Shown: piece after piece, positions 46,639-57,355 of the stretch
How positions within the stretch are numbered: the first letter of the stretch is position 1
Layout of the letters: every line of letters starts with the position of its first letter
NCBI GenBank assembly: GCA_936432065.2
Contig: OW386286.2
Coordinates: 264,759,987 to 264,823,986, forward strand
From: Rutpela maculata
Lineage: Eukaryota > Arthropoda > Insecta > Coleoptera > Cerambycidae
Length of the DNA stretch: 64,000 nucleotides
Direction: 5' to 3'
Made by a program: the position numbers and the translations under genes
Notes under the pieces: generated by a model
Told to the model about the DNA's origin: nothing
Seen by the model: the letters and a program-made list of their open reading frames with translations, nothing else
The model's database searches: none

Positions 46639-48711
46639 CAGTGTGTCCCAGGATAGATGTAACAAGAGGTGTAATGGACCAAAAATTTTGGAATTTTGGA
46701 ATGGTATTTGGAGATTGAGTCCTGCTTGTTGTAAAACTAAAGTATACCAAAAATGACTTGATTTGGTGTTCTACAAGGTGTTTTATAAGCAAAGTTGTAA
46801 AAATCACCACTAATAAAGTACCTTTATTTTTCAAAATATGAAAAAATTCCACTAAGAAAAGTTATTTAGAATGCAATTTTATACCTCTAGACCAAATTTC
46901 AGGAATATAAAATTATTTTTTTGAAACTTCCCATATTTTCAATAAATTAGTATTTTATTTTGAACCATTCAATTAAAACTGCATAGAAATTATTTTTTGT
47001 GAATTAATATTTAAAGTTATGTAGAAGCTGAGAAAAGCAGTGGATACACATTTATCATTTATTATTGACATATCTGTCAAACGTAGTCAATATTATCCTT
47101 AATTTCTGTTTCAAATTAACGAACCAAACATAAAAAATTAAGTGAAAATGGTACTCACAGTGCGTGAAAGAATTTATATTGTGCAATGCTACGGAATTGG
47201 CGGTGAAAACTCACTAAAAGAAGTGGTAAGCCAATTTAATTTGAAATTTCCAAATACTGCTTTGTCACGTACTCAGGTTATGAGAATAATTAAAAAGTTT
47301 CTGGCTACTGGTAGTGTTCTTAACATGAAAAGAAAAATAAAAGCATATGATGAAGCAATGTTGGGGCTCTTATAGCTCATGCCTCTGTTATAGAAAATCC
47401 TAGGATGCCACTAAGAGGGAGATCAGCTCTTATTAATATTAGCAAGTCTGAACTCCAAAGAATTTACAAGGCAAAGAAAATTAGGGCATATAAAGCAAAT
47501 TATAAACATACGCTTGAAGAGGGAGATGACGGCCGTAGGTTGGATTTTTGTTTGACCATTGAAGATAAAATCATGGAAGAGAGATTTTTTCATCATTTCA
47601 TAATTTTCTCAGATGAATCCTCGTTCACAACCGATGGTGTTGTTTCATCTCAGAATTGTCGGTTTTGGGCTTCTGAAAATCCAAATTTTAAAATTCATTG
47701 TAGAAGACAATATTATAAAAAAGTGAATGTGTGCCGTTTCTTATCACGTTGGAGTTATTGGACCTTATTTCATTGAGGGAAGGTTAAACCATCACATTTT
47801 TTACAGCTTCTTGAAAGATTTTCTGAAGAACATTTAAATATTTTAAGAGATATGCCTTTAGTTCATTTTCAACATGATGGTTGCCCTGGCCACTCCACAG
47901 AAATGGTTCATCGATGGTTGAATTTAAATTTTGGAGAAAATTGGATTGGCAGGAATGGACCGATCAAGTGGCCGGCGAGATCCCCAGACCTATCAATATT
48001 GGATTTCTTTTCCTTTTCCGCCTCAAGCAGTTGGTTTATGCTGAACCACTTCCTAACGATGTAGCAATACTGAAGCAGAGAATTACAAATGCCGTAAACT
48101 CCATACGGTTAGATCATATTCGAAACAGTTTTAAGGACTTCAGGCGAAGGATCGAAATGTGTGTGGATGAGAGTGGTAGCTACGTCGAATAATAAAAAAA
48201 TTGTAAACATTGTTTTGTATTGGTAAATAATTAATTTGTTTGTGAATCTGTTATGTTTCTGACATTTATTACTTGTTATAATTTTTAAACCTCATTAATC
48301 TTCTGTTAGTAATTGTTTTTTGTTTTACAATTAGTTCGATTAATATTATACCTTCTTACATCTCGTATATTCAATTTTTTATTTACCAATAGCCTACTTT
48401 TTGAGATGATTAACATTTGCTCCTACACAACTTTAAATATGAATTCAACTCTTAATTCGCAAAAAATGGGAAGTTTCGAAAAAATAATTTTATATTCCTG
48501 AAATTTAGTATAGAGGCATAAAATTGCATTCTAAATAACTTTTCTTAGTGGTGATTTTTACAACTTTGCTTATAAAACACCCTATAGAACACCAAATCAA
48601 GTAATTTTTGGTATACTTTAGTTTTACAACAAGCAGGACTCAATCCCCAAATACCATTCCAAAATTTTTGGTCCATTACACCTCTTGTTACATCTATCCT
48701 GGGACACACTG
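46639..48711 (+). mobile_element. DD41D (rosa-like) mariner element
   Basis: A 2073 bp element with ends CAGTGTGTCCCAGGATAGAT and its exact reverse complement, flanked by TA on both sides (46637-46638 and 48712-48713). The terminal inverted repeats extend about 300 bp, past AATGGACCAAAAATTTTGGA and GAATGGTATTTGG. They surround a broken transposase (47142-48192). A 695 bp internally deleted relative with the same ends lies at 57607-58301. Confidence 0.88.
47142..48192 (+). pseudogene. DD41D mariner transposase, frameshifted
   Basis: The N-terminus is an HTH of the DUF4817 type: MVLTVRERIYIVQCYGIGG, ENSLKEVVSQFNL and SRTQVMRIIKKF (47142-47375). After a stop and shift the catalytic core follows: FSDESSFTTDG with the first Asp (47405-47776), then FQHDGCPGHSTEMVHRWL with the second and SPDLSILDFF with the third (47852-48010). 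From the Asp of HDG to the Asp of LDF there are 41 residues in one uninterrupted frame, which is the DD41D spacing of the rosa group. The C-terminus LVYAEPLPNDVAILKQRI...CVDESGSYVE is in yet another frame (to 48192). At least three frameshifts, near 47370, 47740 and 48010, kill it. Confidence 0.85.
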
Positions 48712-48713
48712 TA

Positions 48714-50173
48714 TATAGTTTAATTTTCAAAAAGATGTGTACCGAGTTAGATGCATTGTACCACAGAAAAATATGTAAATTTTTTATTAAGTATTTATTT
48801 AACAAAGAATACCTACATATTTTTTATTTATATTTTTGAATATCCATTTAGTATAACTCTACACGGCGCACGCAACACTACGAAATACAAAAGCTTACGC
48901 AATGGCGTATTTTCCTTTTTTTTTTTATTGAATATCATAGAATATGTACAAACAAGCCTTCCAATACAGATTTCCACGAAAATAATTTTCAATTTTTTTG
49001 AGAAAACAGAAGTTAAAATAAGTGGAGCAACAGGTCTTTTAAATTGGTGACGTAGGTAGTTTGGCCGACGACGTAGGTAGACTGTATGGATTTGTTGATG
49101 GAATGGTTTTATACAAAACGGTGTGGTGTTGCCAAGTTGAAATTCCTTCTCTAGTTCTAGCAAAGATAATTGAAGAAAACAGGAGTATAAAGCTTATTTA
49201 TTAAATCAATTATAATATATTTATCCACAAAATTTAATTTTCTAGTCAAATGACAGATGTGTTCTAACATCGCCATTGTGTTGATTTAAATCATTTCAGT
49301 TTCTTTCATCGAGATATTTGCTGTAATTTACAAATAGTAGATAATGTCATTTATAAAAGTTGTGGAAACACAAATATAAGTGTTTCGGAAAAAAATTTTG
49401 TAACTGTTCTGAAAAAACTGATATTCGAAGAACTTGGTGGCAAGCTTCTAATATTTTTGATCACATCCCTTCAAAAATCCAAATTTTGTTATAGAAAGAA
49501 TCTATCGTCATAATCACCTTTGGGCAAACTGGACGAATCTCCTTTCACAAAATTCAACTCCATCTTATTGATAAAGTAAAAATCAAACGCCACATAAACA
49601 AACAGCAAATAAATCTAACCAATATATCTCTTTCACTTGTATTGTGACAAGAAATGTTGCCACATAATCCTCGCCATGAGTTTTGTTTACATTTTTAAGA
49701 TAACTTCTACATAATAACAAATATAACTACCTTTTAATTCCTTCTAAATACATGTATATAATATTTATTGATATTCAAGATATTGAGAAAAATTGAAGGA
49801 AACAGGTAAAATAATGTAAAGTAAATACACAATTTGGCATTCATATAAGCTAGTTACAGTCTAAGCAAAAGTTGTCTATGATTGGTTAAATTATTTCCCG
49901 CCAAATAAAATCATTTTAAATCTGTGTCTAATCTCTTCTAATTTCTTATTTTTATTTAAGAAATTATTGTTTTGGTTTAAATTGATTATGCAGTAATTGT
50001 TAAAATTATAACATTACTTGATATATATCACCAAAACTAAATTTAAAAAAAATGGAAAATACCCCATTCCAGTAAGTAATAATTATAATTCAATGACTGT
50101 TTAACATTAGTTTTTTTTTCACTCGAATAATCAAACAAATATTTATTGTCACTTTGTTAGCATCTTTTTGCTA
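48714..50173. other. no gene seen
   Basis: AT-rich spacer between the mariner and the piggyBac element. Frames near 48750-49160 show no domain. Confidence 0.5.
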
Positions 50174-50193
50174 TTAACCCTTTCGTGCATAAC

Positions 50194-50568
50194 GTACACT
50201 GTAGTGGACACAAGATTTCAACGTCTTTTTCTGTGTAAAAATTAATATATTTTTACGTTTGAATGCATAAGTCCACTGCAGTGAATGTTTAAATTATAAT
50301 AACACTGGCGCCACTTATCAAATTTCACTAAAGTTTGTAAATTCAGCATTTAAACACAATCTAGAAACGTATCAGCTGTGAAACATGAACGACGAAAATT
50401 ATCCAACTTTGAAGACCCATTTCTTTTACGGTTTGCCGAAACAAAAGGTAAGACATTTTTATTTATAACCTTGACACTATTATGAAGTTATTTGTTTATA
50501 TTACATTATCAAAAATTGTAGATTTTTTTGATATTATGGTAATTTCATAAACGTCCACTCTAGTGTAC
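50194..50568. repeat. left subterminal GTCCACTGnAGTGGAC repeats of piggyBac
   Basis: GTACACTGTAGTGGAC (50194-50209), GTCCACTGCAGTGAAT (50271-50286) and GTCCACTCTAGTGTAC (50553-50568) are variants of one 16 bp palindrome. The third lies within the transposase intron. The matching right-end copy GTCCACTGAAGTGGAC is at 52434-52449. Their placement suggests transposase-binding sites; that is inference. Confidence 0.7.
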
Positions 50569-52398
50569 GGCATGCATCTACGACTTGAATATGGCAAGTA
50601 TAGTTATTTGTGTTTTTTATCCCACAGGCTGTGCTATTTGAAGACCTGAGTGAATTGGCAATATCAGATGATGATGATGATTTCTGTGCACCTTCAACCT
50701 CTCGAGTAAAGGATGATGATCATAACGACTCATCGGAGGATGAACTTGACGATTTATTAGTAGAATTAGAGGATGAAAATGAAGTGCTAGATATGGAAGA
50801 AAATCAGGATGAACTTGAATTTTCAGAAGATGATTCTAAAAATAATGAAGATGAAATTAATTTGTTACAGTTACGGGAAAGAATATTAAAAAATATGTGG
50901 ATGGCTAAAGACAATGAAAGAGGTCCTGCAACCATTCCCCTGTTTTTAGGCACTTCCAGCATAAATGCAAATGTGAACTCTATAATTGATACTTTGATAT
51001 CTGATGATATGATGGATGACAATGTATATCAAACTAATTTATATAGTCAACGGAATGGAAAAGAAAACATCAACCTTACTAAAAAGAATTATATGTCTTT
51101 ATTGGTATAAACTTAGTAATGTATTCGTTATCCACGTGTTAGATTGTACTGGTCAAGTGAGGAAGGTTTACGGATGGATGTAATTGCTGATGCCATATCT
51201 GTAAATAGGTATGAAGAAATTCTAATAAACCTCCATTTCATTGAAAATCCGTTGGGTGAAAGGGCTAAAACTAATGAAAGAACAAAAAACAACGAAGACA
51301 AATTATGGAAACTCCGACCTTTTCTGGATAAACTTCAAGATAATTTTAAGAGGGCAATGGAATCCGAAGAATATCAGTCTGTGGATGAACAAGTTATTCC
51401 TATGAAAATTAAAATAAGTATAAAACAATATTTGCCAAAAAAACCCAAGAAATGGGGAATAAAATGTTGGGTAAGAGCAGGCACAAGTGGTTACATGTAC
51501 CGATTTGAAATTTATCAAGGAGCAAAAAACAGAATTGCAGTAAGCCCACTGGGAGCTTGTGCAGATGTCGTTCTGCGATTATGTGACGATATTTCTCATA
51601 AAAACCATAAAGTTTTTTTTGATAATCTGTTTTGCTCAATTGGTCTTTTAGGTGCTTTGAGGAATAATGAAATATATGGTACAGGAACTTTACGATCTAA
51701 CAGAATGCAAGGAGCGCAACAAATATTACCCACTGACAAGATAATCAAGAAACAACCAAGAGGTACTTGTTATGTCGCAAGTAGAAATTATACAACAATA
51801 ACAAACTGGTATGATAAAGCTCCAATGCTTGTGGCATCTACATGTGCTGGGAAGGAGCCACAAGATAAAGCAAAAAGATATTCTAAGAAAAAAAAACAAA
51901 AATATTGAAATTGCCATAAAATACTACAATAAAAATATGGGTGGAGTTGATCTTCATGATCAATATTTAGCCATGTACCCAATGCGGCGAAAAAGCAGAA
52001 GATGGTACATAAAAGTCTTTATGCACTTTTTAGATGTGTCGGTAGTAAACGCTTATATTTTATATAAATGTAGTGGACATACGGATAAAGACTTCTTATA
52101 ATTTAAAGGTTCTCTAGCGAAATCGCTTATAAACACGGGGAAAATAGATAAAACTCGTGTAGGGAGACCAAGATCAAGATCTGTGACCCCCCCTACTATA
52201 CTAAAAAATATAATCAAACGCACCTCCATGGAAGTGAGATTTGATGGCCTGGGACACTGGCCAAAACTAACAGATATAAAAAATGCAAACCGTTGCAAAT
52301 CTTCAATATGTAAGCGAAGAACAAAATATGTCTGCAAAAAGTGCAATGAGTATCTGTGCCCGGATTGTTTCGAATACTTTCATACATGTGTGCAATAA
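50385..52398 (+). pseudogene. piggyBac transposase, two exons, few lesions
   Basis: Exon 1 (50385-50447) encodes 21 residues from MNDENYPTL and ends AAAAG|GTAAGA; exon 2 starts at 50628 after TATCCCACAG in the same phase. An acidic N-terminal stretch (DDDDD, SSEDELDDLL) leads into the DDE_Tnp_1_7 core: YWSSEEGLRMDVIADA, SVDEQVIPMK (first Asp), KVFFDNLFCS (second), then in another frame NMGGVDLHDQYLAMYP (third and fourth acidic positions). A C-terminal zinc ribbon reads CKSSICKRR..YVCKKCNEYLC and CFEYFH, ending TAA at 52396-52398. Lesions: stops between 51108 and 51144, which a pair of compensating shifts would explain, and a frameshift near 51890. Otherwise all catalytic Asp residues are kept. 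Length (~600 codons) is normal for the family. Confidence 0.9.
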
Positions 52399-52812
52399 AT
52401 TTGTCAAAACAATACTATCCTTTAATGCATGACGTCCACTGAAGTGGACAAATATATTTTTACGTTTCTTTCAAAAAGTAAAAAAAAAATTGTAACAAAA
52501 TATGATCAGTATTGATTGATAATAAAGTTTTCAACACAATTTTGAATTTTATTTTCATATTTTATCATTTTCGTAAATTCATGCACGAAAGTGTTAATAA
52601 AGATTATTATTATTATTAATAACCGAGTGATGCAGGTTATTTCAATAACCGGATAACCGTTATTTTTTATTCGAGTGATTCCATCACTACTCGTACTTAG
52701 TTCTCATCAATGGTTTTAGAATTAAGGTTTTTTTGGAATACTTTAATGCTGTTGTCAGGATTAGTTCTATACATATGCCTGCTTAATGCTACACATACAT
52801 TCGCATATACAT

Positions 52813-54325
52813 TAGAGGTGGGTAGTACTCGTATGATTCGTATCATTGGTACGAATCCTTGCAGTGATACGAATGGTACCGGGACCGTTTAAACTAGGGA
52901 TTTCAGATTTTAAAATATTCATAACCTCATAATTGAAAAAAATTCCCTGATTTTATATGTAATAGGTGAGGTGCACTCTGGAGGTACAACAACTTATTTT
53001 TTACACTTTTGACATTGTTTCCATGGAAACAAACGGTATTTTAAGGTTAACTGTTAGAGTTCAAAGTGTGTACAACATTTCTATTTTAAAACTAGTGAAC
53101 AGTTTATATTGTGGGTCAAATATAATCAATAAATGATAATAATAGGCCTTCTTTTTGTGTTGTTATCAACTGTGCTAGTAATTTACCTCCAGGGTGTGAC
53201 GTCACGTGCACCTCACCTATATGATGGACATATTCGAAATACTTAATTATTACTATATGATTATTACACAGGCCCACAAAAAAAAAAGTTGTCTGCGCCG
53301 GGGCACTGACCATACCTATCCCTTGTATTTTGACCCGCTGAACACGAATATGACCTTAGTTTTTCCCCTATAAGTCAGTTTTTTTTTAAACAGCAAATAA
53401 ATATATAAATATTACGATTCAACAGACTTTCTTTGCTGTTAAAAAAAAAACCGGACGTGTAGGGGAAAAACTAAGGTCAGATTCGTGTTCAGTGGCTCAA
53501 AATACAAGGGATAGGTGTGGTCAGTACCCTCGCGCAGACCACTTTTTTTTTTTGTTGCCACTGTGCCACACTCAGTGTGGCGCAATCCCACAAAAAAAAG
53601 TCATCTGCGCGGGGGTACTGACCACACCTATTCCTTGTATTTTGAGCCGCTGAACACGAATCTGATCTTAGTTTTTCCCCAGCACGTCAGGTTTTTCTTT
53701 TAATAGCAAATAAATATATAAATATTAGACTTTTTTGCTTTAAAAAAAAAACCTGACGTATAGGGGAAAAACTAAAGTCATATTCGTGTTCAGCGGGTCA
53801 AAATACAAGGGATAGGTATGGTCAGTGCCCCGGCGCAGACAGCTTTTTTTTTTTGTGGGCCTGTGTTATCAATGTACGAGACAGCATTTGTTTTATACAA
53901 CGTACTGATTACAAAATCTGTGATATATTACATTTTTTTCTTTTCTTGTTATTATTGTTTTTGTTTAGTTGACTTGCTATAAATATACAGACGTGTATAT
54001 AATGTAGTTAAATAAACGCTATCTACCTATTTATTTACTGTCTAATGACAATGAAGAAATTATTAATGTAATAGAAGGTGCTCAAAGTTTAAACTGTACG
54101 ATTAATATAACATTATAATACTGGCCCCAACTAACACCACATATAATATTCCATAATCTATGCTGAACATTGTGGAGTGGGAGTGGGGTATGAATAGTAC
54201 AAATGGTACGAATCAGTACATAATACTATTTAGTATAATGGAATCAGTGGTACGAAACGTACGAATCTCTTGATACGCGTTCGTTTGGTACGAATCATTA
54301 AAAAGAGTCGAATCGCCCATCTTTA
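52813..54325. mobile_element. hAT-type element with perfect 8 bp duplication
   Basis: The left end TAGAGGTGGGTAGTACTCG and the right end (reverse complement TAAAGATGGGCGATTCGACT) match imperfectly, but ATATACAT flanks both sides perfectly (52805-52812 and 54326-54333), the 8 bp duplication expected for hAT. Both ends are rich in GGTACGAAT/ATTCGTACC motifs. No transposase is present. A TTA-flanked palindrome (53267-53865) is nested inside. Confidence 0.75.
53267..53865. mobile_element. palindrome of palindromes, TTA-flanked (Harbinger-like MITE)
   Basis: The ends CACAGGCCCACAAAAAAAA and TTTTTTTTGTGGGCCTGTG are inverted, with TTA on both flanks (53264-53266 and 53866-53868). The 599 bp body consists of two related ~280 bp units (53267-53545 and 53585-53865). 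Each is itself a hairpin built on TTTTTCCCCTATAAGTCAG and CAAAATACAAGGGATAGGT, and they face each other about a centre near 53567 (CCACACTCAGTGTGG). So four mutually complementary arms exist. Confidence 0.8.
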
Positions 54326-54394
54326 ATATACATGAGTATACAGCACTATTGGAATACAAAAATATGAATATATTTATATCTTTGATTCCGCGCT

Positions 54395-54560
54395 TAATGG
54401 TTCTGTCTTCAACAAGTAGTGGCTTGCGCTATATTGACTTCTGAGCATTGTGCCCATGAGAACTATTGTTCAGGAGGCCAAGACCTATAACATACTAAAA
54501 TTTGGTGCAATTTAACCAAGGGCCATTTTCCTATCATTCCATGCGAGGTTCATTGAATTC
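54395..54560 (-). repeat. dispersed repeat, copy 2
   Basis: Reverse-complement copy of 46350-46505, with CCTATCATTCCATGCGAGGT at its right end. Identity is roughly 85-90 percent by eye. Confidence 0.75.
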
Positions 54561-54576
54561 TAAACAACTTTTCTTA

Positions 54577-54894
54577 AGGCGCAGTTACACGGCGCGTGAT
54601 TAGGCGAGCCTGGCTCGGCGAGTCACGAAACACGCACCGTGTGACATAGGCAACTTGGCATGGCTTGCGACTCGGGAGACGTTGCTCGCGTCGGCTCGCG
54701 TCTTCCATCTAGTTGTCGGTAACTGCGCCTGAAGATCAGTCATCAGTCGATCCATGCAGTTTTGACGAGCCTACAATCCACAACCCCACACGAAATCTGC
54801 ATTGGTCACGCGCCGTATTGACACATCTGGCTCGCTATCCGTTACACGCACCAGGTTCGTGGATCGGCGAACCACGCGCTATGTAACTGCACCT
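54577..54894. mobile_element. Harbinger-type MITE (AGGYGCAGTTACA ends, TTA duplication)
   Basis: The left end AGGCGCAGTTACACGGCGCG and the right end (reverse complement AGGTGCAGTTACATAGCGCG) match at 17 of 20. TTA flanks both sides (54574-54576 and 54895-54897), as expected for PIF/Harbinger. The 318 bp interior is GC-rich (GGCTCGCGTC repeats) and non-coding. Confidence 0.8.
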
Positions 54895-55495
54895 TTAGAG
54901 ACAGTTTTTCATATCGTTAAAATTGAACATAGTTTACTTTTACATAATTTTCAGATTTTTTAATTTTCTGAACACCCTGACATGACATGTTAACTCATGG
55001 TAATCACATTTTCAACAAAAACAAAACTTTTTATGAAAAATTAATTTTTCGTGTAAAATGAGAAATAAAAGGTTTACCCTCTTATCCACTCTAACTGTGG
55101 ACATACTGTAGATATTGACAAAATTGTGTATGACATCTGTAAATTTTTTCATGCTCTACAAATTGATAATACCTATTTTTAGACATAAAAAAGGAGAAAA
55201 ACCTTTTTTGCATCTTCATTTTAATTGAAAAAAAAACTGTTGTTTTTGGGAAATTGGCTGATTAAACTGAACAAAATCTTTTCTTGTAAATAAATGATCA
55301 ATTAGTTAAAATTTGATTATTAGGAATATCTTTCTTCATTTAGCATTTCTTCCCACTCTCCACTGATCTAGTTGCTTACTTTCCCTTATCTGTATTCATT
55401 CTCAATTTTTTTTAAACTGCAAAAACTATTGCAATTTTTACACTTTCCCAGCTCGTTAAATTACCTAATCGTAATGAGATTCATGATATTCCCTA

Positions 55496-55773
55496 TCAGC
55501 ATATCTCACTAGGATTTGCAGGTGCGTGAGTCTTCCTATGAGCTGCCAATTGCCCCGCCTGAGTGTAGCTTTTCCCACATACCTTACACACGTACGGTTT
55601 CTCACCTGTGTGCGTCCTGTAGTGACATTTTAAGGTACGTGCGTCTCCAAAACCTTTTCCACAAACCGTACAAACGTGATCCTTTATGCCCAAATGCGTC
55701 CTCCTGTGTGTGGCCAGATTGCTTGAGGTGTGGTAGCGTTTCGGACATTGATCACAAGCGTAAGGTCTTTCAC
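55496..55773 (-). CDS. C2H2 zinc-finger gene, terminal exon (fingers 6-8)
   Basis: This is the last coding exon. It starts after the acceptor TTTTGTATAG at 55774-55775 in phase 1 (the codon GGT is split G|GT) and ends at a TGA (55496-55498). It encodes three DNA-binding fingers: ACDQCPKRYHTSSNLATHRR, VCTVCGKGFGDARTLKCHYR and VCKVCGKSYTQAGQLAAHRK, joined by HLGIKDH and HTGEKPY linkers, then a short tail HAPANPSEIC. All C2H2 ligands are present. The join to the exon at 56985-57117 gives HTGERPY, the canonical linker. The likely role is a sequence-specific nuclear transcription regulator; the orthologue is not identifiable by eye. Confidence 0.92.
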
Positions 55774-55859
55774 CTATACAAAAAAGTCTATGAAAATAAA
55801 AAAAAATGATTCACAATATACAAAATAGTGTCTAAACGTTGGTTGTGGCATTTTCTTAA

Positions 55860-56335
55860 TTTTTCTCTATTCTTATTGGGATGCTCTGCCACATGTATTC
55901 TTCTAAACAATGTCTGAAATCTACAAAATAATACAATTAACCAGTATTTTACTGGAAAATAACCTCTACGCCTGTGACTTTTACGTCAAAGGATCAGTTA
56001 GAGGGTGGTTTTGACAAATAATGAATAAGAACAAAAATATAAAAATGACGTATTTTGCTGACGTTTCGGAAAACGAATCTGTTTCCTTTCTCAAAGCGTA
56101 TTATAATGTTTGTGGGCTGTGTATATTAAATACAGCAAAATACGTCATTTTTATGTTTTTGTTCTTATTCATTATTTGTCAAAAACCACCCTCTAACTGA
56201 TCCTTTGACGTAAAAGTCACAGGCGTAGAGGTTATTTTCCAGTAAAATAATGGTTAATTGTGTTATTTTGTAGATTTCAGACATTGTTTAGAAGAATACA
56301 TGTGGCAGAGCATCCCAATAAGAATAGAGAAAAAT
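55860..56335. repeat. hairpin with ~200 bp arms inside a zinc-finger intron
   Basis: Arms 55860-56060 and 56133-56335 are near-perfect reverse complements, for example GGATGCTCTGCCACATGTAT against ATACATGTGGCAGAGCATCC. The 72-base loop reads ACGTTTCGGAAAACGAATCT, then GTTTCCTTTCTCAAAGCG. It lies wholly within the intron 55774-56984, so it would be transcribed in the pre-mRNA of the zinc-finger gene. Confidence 0.9.
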
Positions 56336-56366
56336 ACAAAATAGTAACGGAAATATTTTTTATATA

Positions 56367-56570
56367 CAGGGTGTCCAGTAAACCATGCATAACCCTAAAC
56401 TTAGTGATACACCTAGTCACAACCTATCAAAATACCAAAACTTGGCCATAGTAAAAACCTCATGAGTTTCGAGATATGGGCACTTTAAAATTTTAGACAA
56501 TCACTATCTTAAGTCAATTTTTTTTTACCGCGTCATGCCTACAGAGCTCCTAACAAATCAATCAATCAAA
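56367..56570 (+). mobile_element. single mariner-type end (CAGGGTGTCCAG)
   Basis: TA followed by CAGGGTGTCCAGTAAACC and a body that resembles other CAGGGTG elements in style. The opposite end was not found, so this is a truncated copy. The right limit is a guess. Confidence 0.4.
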
Positions 56571-56984
56571 TAAATAAATAAAGTCAAGATGTTATTGAAG
56601 AATATGACTAACAAACATAGAAAATAGATTTTTGTTAGCGGTCATCTACGGAGTGTAAAAAAAACTATTTCTTTGGGTTCTGTCAATTTTTCGTCATCAA
56701 ATTTTGATCTGCCGTCGTATAAAAGTGTAGCACATTTTTTCAACTTCCCAAAATCAGATCCAAAGTTTTAGTTCTCATTTAAAATATTATTAAAGGAGTG
56801 TAAGTCGGAGGTTTGTATAACGTGACATTGTTGCTATAGGTTAGTTGTTATTAAACTCAAAATTTGTAACATTTATATAGAAGTTACCATACTAGAAAAG
56901 ATTGGCATTTAATGGCGAAAGTTTGTGAATGTTAGAATTAAGATAAATACAAAAGTTAATGAAAACATAAAAAGTATAAATTAC

Positions 56985-57117
56985 CAGTATGAGTTCTCAT
57001 ATGAATCTGTAGATCTGCAGCACGTCCCGTCCTTTTACCACAAAGGGCGCACTGAAATTTCTTTTCTCCTGTGTGAGTTCTGTAATGGGAAGCCAAAGCA
57101 CATTTACTGATGAAGGA
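56985..57117 (-). CDS. C2H2 zinc-finger gene, exon with finger 4 end and finger 5
   Basis: The exon starts after TTTTATTTGCAG in phase 0 and ends ACTCATACTG|GTAATT in phase 1. It completes finger 4 (SFISKCALASHYRTH) begun as CETCPK in the previous exon, and encodes finger 5 (QCALCGKRTGRAADLQIHMR). The linker HTGEKKF is slightly off the HTGEKPY consensus. Finger 5 has Thr (KRTG) where the conserved aromatic residue (K-x-F) is usual, but both Cys and both His are kept. Confidence 0.9.
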
Positions 57118-57182
57118 CTGCAAATAAAATCAGAGGATCAGTTTATTGGACAATACAAATATCTTAAACTCATTCTTGTTAC

Positions 57183-57355
57183 CTTGGGGCATGTTTCACA
57201 TTTGTAGGGCCTCTCTTGAGTGTGAGTACGTGTGTGGATGGTCAGGTAAGATGAAGTTGCGAAGGCTGCCTCACACATGGTACACCTATAGGGCCTCTCA
57301 CCGGTATGTATTCTCTTATGGGCTTTAAGAACAAATGAGTGAGCAAATTTTTTAC
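57183..57355 (-). CDS. C2H2 zinc-finger gene, exon with fingers 2-4
   Basis: The exon starts after TTTCTTTTCTAG in phase 1 (G|GT joins the G at the end of the 60185 exon) and ends GCCCCAAG|GTAACA in phase 0. It encodes the rest of finger 2 (GKKFAHSFVLKAHKRIH), finger 3 (RCTMCEAAFATSSYLTIHTR) and the CETCPK start of finger 4. Linkers are HTGERPY and HTQERPY. Splice sites and phases agree on both sides, which strongly supports a real, expressed gene rather than a relic. Confidence 0.92.

Larger units (their letters stand above)
50178..52593 (+). mobile_element. piggyBac element with TTAA flanks
   Basis: A 2416 bp element flanked on both sides by TTAA (50174-50177 and 52594-52597), the piggyBac target site. 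Terminal repeats are CCCTTTCGTGCAT on the left and CACTTTCGTGCAT (reverse complement) on the right, 12 of 13. It contains a two-exon transposase (50385-52398) and four copies of a palindromic GTCCACTGnAGTGGAC motif. Only a few lesions are seen, so it is relatively young compared with its neighbours. Confidence 0.92.

Noticed and set aside
48545..49163. Minus-strand frames of ~86-111 codons at the edge of the mariner
   Set aside because: The first lies in the mariner's terminal inverted repeat and recurs at the other copies in different frames; the second has no domain.
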